Below are positions 56,641 through 64,000 of a stretch of DNA of 64,000 nt, in pieces. Source of the DNA: Flabesymbios commensalis (Eukaryota; Annelida; Polychaeta; Terebellida; Flabelligeridae); assembly GCA_964017125.1 (NCBI GenBank), contig OZ024912.1, positions 80,472,649 through 80,536,648 on the forward strand. Direction: 5' to 3'. Each line of letters begins with the position of its first letter. Position 1 is the first letter of the stretch. The position numbers and the translations under genes are program-made. The notes beneath the pieces are model-generated. The model had not been told where the DNA came from, did not search any database, and saw only the letters and a list, made by a program, of their open reading frames with translations.

Positions 56641-57396
56641 ATGGACAATGAACCAATGCATGCTTTCCTGTTTGCTGCAAAGTGTGGTTTTCCGTCAAAT
56701 CATATAAAATCAGGCAGCTTGGTATATGTTAATGTCTCAAATTTCCACAATTCGACTTCAGTGAATAAAGAACAAATGATTAGCAGTACTGTTAAAACCA
56801 CAGTGTGTTATGAGATTTTTCACAAAGGCTTAGCACAGAGAAGTGGGCTGGACATTCATCAGCGTTTTCATACTGGAGATAAACCTTATGTGTGTGATGC
56901 TTGTGGCAAAGGTTTTACGCTTAAGGGTAATATGAAAAAACATCAGCGTATTCACACTGGTGATAGATCTTATGTGTGTGATACTTGTGGCAAATGTTTT
57001 ACACAGAATGGCGAACTAAAATTACATCATCGTATTCACACTGGAGAAAAACCTTATGTATGTGATGCTTGTGGTAAAAAGTTTACTCATAAAGGTAACA
57101 TGACAAAACATCAGCGTATTCACACTGGAGAGAAGCCTTATGTGTGTGAAATATGTGGTAAAGGCTTCGTACAGAAACTCGCCCAGACAACACATCAACT
57201 TAGCCACACTGGGGATACACCTTATGTATGTGATACATGTGATAAAGGATTTGTACGGAAAGCTTCCCTGATAAAACATCAGCGTATTCACACTGGAGAC
57301 AAGCCTTATGTGTGTGATACATGTGATAAAGGCTTTAGACAGAAAGGCGACCTGAAAAGACATCAGGGTATTCACACTAGAGAGAAACCTATGTGA
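56641..57396 (+). CDS. C2H2 zinc-finger protein F (6 full fingers)
   Basis: This is a predicted DNA-binding protein of 251 residues. The ATG is in ATCACCATGG. The block MDNEPMHAFLFAAKCGFPSN then HIKSGSLVYVNVSN is intact, but the linker is shorter than in D and E. Finger 1 is degenerate (CYEIFHKGLA lacks the second cysteine). Fingers 2 to 7 are complete. Finger 5 has a changed helix (KLAQTTHQLSH). The frame then ends at KPM where relatives continue; the last finger lies in another frame (57380-57474). Since six fingers suffice for DNA binding, the product may still work. Its promoter module and splice sites look intact. Confidence 0.87.
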   Translation: MDNEPMHAFLFAAKCGFPSNHIKSGSLVYVNVSNFHNSTSVNKEQMISSTVKTTVCYEIFHKGLAQRSGLDIHQRFHTGDKPYVCDACGKGFTLKGNMKKHQRIHTGDRSYVCDTCGKCFTQNGELKLHHRIHTGEKPYVCDACGKKFTHKGNMTKHQRIHTGEKPYVCEICGKGFVQKLAQTTHQLSHTGDTPYVCDTCDKGFVRKASLIKHQRIHTGDKPYVCDTCDKGFRQKGDLKRHQGIHTREKPM

Positions 57397-57474
57397 TGCA
57401 TGTGATCAACATGATCAAGGCTTTGTAGAAAAACGCAGCCTGAAAAAACATCAGCGTATTCATAATGACGATTA
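57380..57474 (+). pseudogene. Frameshifted last finger of gene F
   Basis: A CDACDQHDQGFVEKRSLKKH finger followed by QRIHNDD and TAA at 57474 continues the family end seen in E. A small deletion after AAACCT near 57391 takes it out of frame. Confidence 0.75.
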
Positions 57475-58620
57475 ACCATGATCAATGTGTTTAAAACGTA
57501 TAGCAATGAAGATTACTCTTAAGTGTTTGAAACATGCTAGGCGCGATTTAAACTATTTTTCAATATAATTTAAAGATGCACAAACATATTCATAAGCATA
57601 ATAATGGTGAGAAACAATGCAAGTGTAAAATATGCAACACCCGACTCACAAAACCATGATGCATCGTCACCATGGAACTTAAAGCGAGTGTGCAATGTTT
57701 GTTGGTAAAGCGCTCCTGTCAATACATGCGTGGGGGTCAGCTGTTTTGAACTCCCAGCGGTAATACGATCAGTTAGCTTTCAAAACCATAGCTCAGTTAA
57801 TAGCATTGATGAAATTATTACCTCTGAGATGTCGCTCACGTATAATGAACATGTTATGATTTGTGAACTTGTGGTGCGGCTTTGGGTATGAAATGCATAC
57901 ACTATTCTAACAGTTGACTCTACTTTCAACGTAATGCTACTCACTGCATGAAAATAGTCTATGTTTGATGATAACACATGGGTTAGCATCAGAGATGGGC
58001 AGCATAGCAAAAGGTGTGGTTTTTGTATGCTGGTAGACAGTGTACACGGAGATAAACAATTTCATGAAAAATGTGAGAGTAATCCTATTCAAATGATAAA
58101 TTCACCTATAAAGACTGGCATTTAAATCCCAACGTTAAGGCATTATTCCCATGAGGTGTCAATCTGTCATTATGAAATGAAAAATCATAGATCAAACAAT
58201 GATGCATTAATTCATTAGCAATTAATCGTCCGCGCAACTTTATGATAAGACAATGATTACAACCACAGTCTGTTATTACAGACCACATGAAGAGGGCAGA
58301 TATGTTAAAATTGGGTTCTTTACATTGATTTGATAGAAATATAATTTCTGTTTCACTGTATAAAGATATATTTCATTGACATTATCTAGAACAAGATAAT
58401 TCATGTATGTTATGTAATTATGCTTTTAACGTTATCAAAGATATATTTCTCAATAAATAGACCTATTGATATTATGTAAAGACATTTCAATGTTATCCTA
58501 CATAGCAAAGGGATGTGAGACAAATTGGCTTGGTGGGATGATTTTAAACTAATTTCAATAAAATAATCTTAGGTCGAGACAAGTGATTTTTTTTTTTTGT
58601 AAATTTATTGACACCCGTTT
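57475..58620 (+). other. 3' flank of the F unit
   Basis: It shares CCATGATCAATGTGTTTAAA, AATATGCAACACCCGACTCA, ACAAATTGGCTTGGTGG and a final TTTGTAAATTTATTG with the D and E flanks. A stretch at about 57670-58330 has no match there, so it is an insertion or replacement. I see no gene in it. From 58621 to 59380 nothing else is supported. Confidence 0.55.
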
Positions 58621-59379
58621 GCATTGCCATTAATGCCGATTTGGCGTAAGTATCAGTAGATATACCGTCTAAGTGTTAGAAATGTATAGTGCGTATATAC
58701 TTCTCATGGAGTTGCGTGTATCTGCACTTGAAAAAAATGGGTATGATGAGGATCATAGATTCGTGTTCGTAGTCACGGCAACACAATCGGAAACTGAGCC
58801 GCGACATAATATTCGAGCAGTTAACCCTAGGCCTACCCGTCCTACAATAACTGTATATTTCAACTCAAGTTGAATTTAAGAAATATGGATCCTGTTGAGC
58901 CTGACACAAACGTTCATCAATCAATCGATTGCTGGACTTCTCAAGCACCCAACTCCTGTGAAGAACAAAGCTTGAAGTGCAGGCACAAAAAGAAGTCAGT
59001 CGTCAACACTGCGCCCTTTCTGATTATGCACTTGGTATATGCACAGTGACTAGGTTAGCAAACGTTCGTATCCACAGCGAATATTTGTACTAGGCCTACT
59101 GTAAATGTATCACACAATTTGATAACTTATTACAGCAAACCCAATTTATTTTATAAACTTCATAAAGTCATTGTGTTTATAATCTGCAATAGGACCGCAT
59201 TCACATCATTACGCCTTCATTCAATAACTGATCTACAATTTTGAATAATTATCCATTGCAGATTCTGGTCAAGAGGTGAAATTTAGAAAGTAGGGAAGTT
59301 CCGAACAAATTAAAAAGGTGAGGGGGTCAGTGCCCCTGTGAACGCCCCTGAACAAACATAAGAAATAAACCCACTACTG

Positions 59380-59462
59380 GCTTGATATTGAGCCATCATC
59401 TCACTGTGACGCTCCTCCAATATCAAGCCGACATTGGGTCAACTTATCATGTTTTCCGGGTT
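59380..59462. repeat. GTTGGRCC-family short repeat, variant
   Basis: GGCTTGATATTGAGCCATCA faces TCCAATATCAAGCCGACATT. The text then ends with GGGTCAACTTATCATGTTTTCCGGG. The layout is that of the family but the words differ more. A CCCCTGTGAACGCCCCTG phrase just upstream (59331) may be the end of another element. Confidence 0.5.
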
Positions 59463-60065
59463 TGCACATATATGTATAAATTCAAAAATATAATTAATAA
59501 AAGTTCTGATGATACATTATTTTTGTGTTGTTGTTAATTGTCTGTGGCCGTTTGTTGTATGTTGAGCTCGAAATAATTTGTTGGGTTATATAAAAAGTAA
59601 TATCAATTTTTTTATGAGAATAGCGGTGTAGCATTGTACATTTCTTATATTTATAATATTATATATCATATTAGAATTTACCATACAGCTATTATATATA
59701 AGTTAAATAACAAATAAGTGACCTAAACAAGTCTCATAACATCTCAATGTGAAAAATATCTTTAAAACATTAAATAAGTTGTTAAAGTCATAAGAAATAA
59801 AGGGATCTGTATCTGTATATTACGTGGCAGTACGCACTATTGTGCTATCGCGCCACGGGAATAACTTTGCAAGGCCTGTTATCATTCATGATATCATTCA
59901 TAGCCTAATGTTCATGCCAAGTACTCCATATTGTGGATTTTCTGGGGTCTCGTCGGATGGAAACTGCGCCTACGTCCATTGAGGTTCTTTTACGTCCAAC
60001 TCAAAGTCAGTCAGACGAGCCATCTGATTTACGTGGTTCTCTGAGCGACACGACATCGCTGCACG

Positions 60066-60206
60066 CATGTCGTATAGTGTATACGGCACCTGGCAGTCCC
60101 AGGCGGTCACCCATCCAATTATGAACGGGCGCGACGTTGCTTAACTACAGTGATCAAGTCGACACCGATGACACAACGCCGTATTCCGTATATGGCACTG
60201 CAGCTT
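60066..60206 (-). pseudogene. 5S rRNA-like sequence (5S-derived SINE or pseudogene)
   Basis: On the minus strand, AGTTAAGCAACGTCGCGCC matches the box A part of 5S rRNA and TTGGATGGGTGACCGCCTGGG matches the box C part, with correct spacing. The end TGCCAGGTGCCGTA fits the 3' stem. The 5' half is more changed (GCCATATACGGAATACGGCG). Since no tandem 5S array is seen, a 5S-derived SINE or an old pseudogene is more likely than a working gene. About 130 bases of unrelated DNA follow it on the minus strand (59930-60065), which might be the SINE body. Confidence 0.7.
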
Positions 60207-60630
60207 CTGAAAAAATTAAAAAAATATTTTTGCGCAGTGAAATAGTGAAACCAAAGAAATAATAGCACCTGTAGCAGAGTGTAGAAACTTTCTTGAGATC
60301 TAACTTGTTGTCACTATGTCATGGTTTGGGCATCGTACGTGTACGAGATCTACCTTGTTGTCATTATGTCAATGAGCCTTAAACACACTTTCTGAACATG
60401 CTGAAACAAGAGGCTTTTTATTCACTCAGATATCTATTTCACACAACTGACATTTGCTCAGGGATTCAGTGTTTGCAAATCCCAGACAATACTATATAAT
60501 ACTAAAGACAAAAAAGGACGCTTCAAATCGAATTGTCCCTATCTTCCTATGCCAGAAAGGAGTTATACTTGCTTACAAATTAGTCCTTCAGCTGATGGAT
60601 TGGATTTGACCATGAAAGGTACCCTCCATG

Positions 60631-60962
60631 TTATCTTTGATTATTGTTCTATACCCCTTGGCACATATTTTAAGCTTGGTGTCCAAGCCAGGTTCCTGTC
60701 AACTTTTGAGAAATCACCTTATTTGTGTTTTTGGCGTTCGCGACTCGGGTAAAAACACATATTCTGGGGTTACGGGAGACAGAATGCCCCAAATCATACA
60801 TACGAGGTACCAAAATGACCGGAGCAGCATGACGATCATTTTGGTGTCACAATACTGCATTGAGAGTGTGCATTTCTCACAATTTGTGAAAATGTGACAT
60901 TTCAGACCCAATTTTGACTTTGTTTTTAATTTCCGAATGTCACCAATTATTTTTTTGTGAAA
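60631..60962 (+). repeat. Left long inverted repeat
   Basis: GGCACATATTTTAAGCTTGG, TTTTTGGCGTTCGCGACTCG and GAAAATGTGACATTT occur here and, as reverse complements, at 63728-64000. The match has indels near 60785-60860 and is good elsewhere. The outer border is not fixed because the partner runs off the window. Confidence 0.75.
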
Positions 60963-63118
60963 TAGTGATATACTTCATAGCTTTACCACTGATTGCACAA
61001 ACTGCTTCTATCTTTCAGCTAACATTTGAGCATAATGGTGTTACTTTAACCCTATTGGCAGCTTCTCAAAAGCCTCTAGTGCAACTCTACCCCCCCCCCC
61101 CAAATTTTGCAATATACAAAATAACAGCAATATGCATTATTTAGCCTTGGGGTGACTTTATGACCTTTGTTACTACGTATATACATCATTATCAATGGCC
61201 CTGAGTAGTCAGTTATGTTTTAATAATAATAATTATGTTTTAAATAAAGAGGACTTGTACTTACTATTTTTTCATATTTTTTAAAAAAAATTCTTATTTC
61301 TATCGGGATGGTTTTCTCATATAGGGATGGGTATTTAAGTTATGTAACCTAGTTTTTGTTTAATTCATATAATTCCCATTATCCATTGTTTTCAATCTAA
61401 AACTGGACATTGAAAAATGCATATTGTGTCAAACCGTCATTGAGAGTGTAGAACATAAAAGCAATGGAAAAGGCATCAAACGAATTCGATCAGTTGCTGG
61501 CATAAAAAATAAGACATTCAAGTATTGGGATAATTTCGTAGAATAGTTCCCAATTGCAATGAATCTCATATGAAGAGACAGTGAGGGTATGTGGTATCTG
61601 CACCTCGATTTTATGCAGAAGGCAGTCAAACTTTTTGAAGCCATGGATGCCACAAACTATGAGAGATGGAGAGAAACCTACCTGGAAAATATGAGGCGAC
61701 TTCCAGTGACTGCGCCAGAAGTGCATAGAGCATTCATGATGGGACAGTTTGTAGTGAAGCGAGCAATCAGTGAATTCAATGCAGTGGGTTTAGATTTAGC
61801 TTTAGAGCAAAGTATTCAAACAACAAAGAAAACTCCGGGAGGAGTCATTGGAAAGACACAATAAGCTAAATTTGTAGCAGAGTGGGAGACGATATACCAT
61901 GAAATGCTAGGTGTTAGTAACCTCTATCGAGAAGTTAGTGGAATAAGAATGCAAAACCACGATCTTGGATCACATCAGGAGTTCACCCCTAGTGAAACAA
62001 AAGCATGTGAAGAACGCATTCAAAAGATGATAACATTCATCACGCGATATGAGAACCCATTTCATATCAACTAACAGGTCTTGGTACCCGAACTACATCA
62101 TATTTTAACACAAGCTACAGATCTGAAACCAAATTCTTGAGGCTCCAACAATTGGTCATGATAGGTACATCAAACGTCAGAGGGAGCGTTTTGTAACAAA
62201 AAAATTAAGATCTTCGACAGGATCTCCCGAGCAAACCTCAAGACTATGAAGTACCTGCATAAAACAAACCATTTCAAGAAATCCACAACAAAAAAACCCA
62301 CCAGGAAAGAGTGTGGTGCTATTCAGAAAATGGTAGACATAGCCAAGTCAAGAGGATACACAATGCAGAAACTGCTAGCATATGATATAACGGGGAATAG
62401 TCCACTGTTTGGTGACGACGGTCACAATGAGCTATGGTTTCCATGGTTTCAGGCTATAGGACGTTACATCCCAAGCCATAAATTAGCATTAAAGTTGGGT
62501 GCTGATTTCTGCAAAGTAATACCAGCTGTACATGCTCTGACTGGCTGTGATTATAGCAGTAAAGCCGGTACAAAAGCAGCTGCCCTTAAAGCCAATCCTG
62601 TTGTGTATCTGAAGTGTTTCGGATCCTTGATCCAATGTATGATTTCAAAGCACAGGTTCAAAATACTGAATCTTACTTGTGTCAAGTCTTTAAAAAACAA
62701 ACAGCTATAACTGACGTAAACACGCTGAGATTGTAGCTATACCACCACACCAAACATACCACCCTCCACTCCTTACCACCCTCAAAAGGTGCTCTACTAG
62801 CTCATATTTCCAGAACCTTTTATATTAGTTAACAAATGTGCTCAATTCTTGATGAAGGTAAAGCCAACCTGGACCCTACTGATTTTGGATATATAATGGT
62901 AGATGACCTGCTTTTGCCATTAAATAAAATCACTCAACTTCCCGAGAACATGAATGCAGTCTGCAACTGCCAACACTGTGCCACTAAACAGCGTAATTGT
63001 AGGAAACTATCTACCAGCTGCTCCAAATTCTGCAAATGTATGGATGAAACAGAAAAGCCTGTTGAATGCAAAAATCCATGAACATAGAATTAGTAATTTT
63101 AAAAGGTAAATTGTAAAT

Positions 63119-63355
63119 ATTACTGCTGTACTAGCACACATAGTAAAGTAGGTAGATGTATTGGGAATGCGGTTGTGAAAATTACTGCACTGCATTAGCA
63201 CACGTAGTAATGTAGCTAAATGTATTGGGAATGCGGTTGTAAAAATACACGTGCACTAGCACACTAAGTAATGTAGCTAAAGCTATAGTGAATGAGGTTA
63301 TAGGAATTACTGCTGCACTAGCACACATAATAATGTAGGTAATATTATAATTACT
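63119..63355 (+). repeat. Tandem repeat, unit about 62 bp, 3.5 copies
   Basis: The word ACTAGCACACATAGTAAWGTA with TGTATTGGGAATGCGGTTGT recurs at about 63126, 63188, 63246 and 63313. It lies between the Cys-rich tail and the right inverted repeat. Confidence 0.7.
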
Positions 63356-63727
63356 GATGTAGTAATATGATCGAATGCTTCACCAGCGTGTTGATGTAAC
63401 AACTTCTGGGTAATAAAATCACAAAATGTAAATATATGTTGCTCCTCATTATCTAACCCAAACATCCACATAGCCGCAGATATAGCATAAACTCAAACAC
63501 ATATTAAATTGTAACTTATATATGCATAAAAGTATGTAATATCATATCAAATAAGCCAAATACCATTATCGAGTAGTTTTACTAATTTAGGGGGGTGGGG
63601 TCACTCACATGATGACTGAGAAAAAAAGAAAAAGGCTAGAAGATTCAAATTTATTTGAAATAAAGCTAAGATAATTTGTTCAGTTTTATAATTAATTTGC
63701 TTGGTGTTGGATCTTATATTTTTTTGT

Positions 63728-64000
63728 GAAAAAAATAATTAATTACTCAGTAGAATGAAAAACAAAGTTAAAATTGGGCCCAAAATGTCACATTTTCTCA
63801 AATTGTGAGCCCTACACACTACACAATGCCATACTATGACACACCATTTTGTCCAACGTAACCACAGAATATATGATATTACCCGAGTCGCGAACGCCAA
63901 AAACACAAATAAAGTGATTTCTCGAAATTTGACAGGAACCCGGCTTGGGCACCAAGCTTAAAATATGTGCCAAAGGGTACATAACAATAATCAAACATAA
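63728..64000 (-). repeat. Right long inverted repeat (cut by window end)
   Basis: This is the reverse complement of 60631-60962. The last base of the window still matches, so the arm is longer than the 270 bases seen. Confidence 0.75.

Larger units (their letters stand above)
60545..64000 (+). mobile_element. Broken element with long inverted ends and HALTGCD-type gene
   Basis: A pair of long inverted repeats (left about 60631-60962, right about 63728 to the window edge) encloses coding remnants. Frames between 61390 and 63081 show WYLHLDFMQKAVKLFEAM, GQFVVKRAISEFNAVGLD, LEQSIQTTKKTPGGVIG, then LAYDITGNSPLFGDD, VIPAVHALTGCDYSSKAGTK and a Cys-rich tail (CNCQHC, CSKFCKCMD, CKNP). I know this set from multi-copy element-like genes in invertebrate genomes. 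The HALTGCD part is probably a nuclease-like fold, which is inference. The gene is broken in several places and the right end is beyond the window. The superfamily is not assigned. Confidence 0.65.

Overview
The window looks like AT-rich, repeat-dense nuclear DNA from an invertebrate animal, probably marine. It has intron-bearing C2H2 zinc-finger genes, tRNA-derived SINEs, LINE remnants, many short inverted-repeat elements, and a very frequent palindrome (TAGGCCTA, at least 28 copies by eye). I cannot name the species. A deuterostome or mollusc-like lineage is a guess.

The real genes are six members of one C2H2 zinc-finger family. In order they are A (1704-2822, minus), B (12645-13871, minus), C (27477-28718, plus), D (33313-34153, plus, broken), E (47454-48407, plus) and F (56641-57396, plus, last finger frameshifted). 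All six share an N-terminal block of about 35 residues that I do not recognise as KRAB, SCAN, ZAD, BTB or SET. In each gene the whole protein lies in one exon. For five of the six, a conserved splice acceptor ending TTGCAG sits about 100 bases before the ATG.

A second recurring unit is a core promoter plus non-coding first exon: a TATA box, a GCACTCCTTGGAGGCCTC block, and a splice donor of the form GTGAAAG/GTAAATA. I find ten copies: 5646-5815(-), 17960-18125(-), 18333-18505(-), 24497-24650(-), 24820-25019(+), 25215-25430(-), 26018-26184(+), 32545-32729(+), 45964-46123(+) and 53501-53683(+). Their orientation and position fit a first exon for each zinc-finger gene, with about four copies left over.

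D, E and F are three copies of one larger duplicated unit: G-rich minisatellite, promoter and exon 1, intron, acceptor, coding exon, then about 1.1 to 1.6 kb of related 3' flank. Because the copies can be compared, later insertions can be seen against empty sites.

Most of the rest is mobile-element and repeat DNA. It includes a LINE inserted into a 40-bp minisatellite (41398-44946), a second LINE fragment (14175-14640), SINEs, a large foldback element (19945-21880) with a shorter relative (9950-10660), two elements with long terminal motifs that recur internally (7359-8037 and 38799-39845), TTAA-type MITEs, a foldback short-repeat family with GTTGGGCC-like arms, a 600-bp element in two copies, a 5S-rRNA-like sequence (60066-60206), and at the right edge a broken element with long inverted repeats that runs off the window. 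Two stretches may be unexplained coding DNA: a 91-codon exon candidate at 51831-52103(-) and an open frame at 55406-55737(-).
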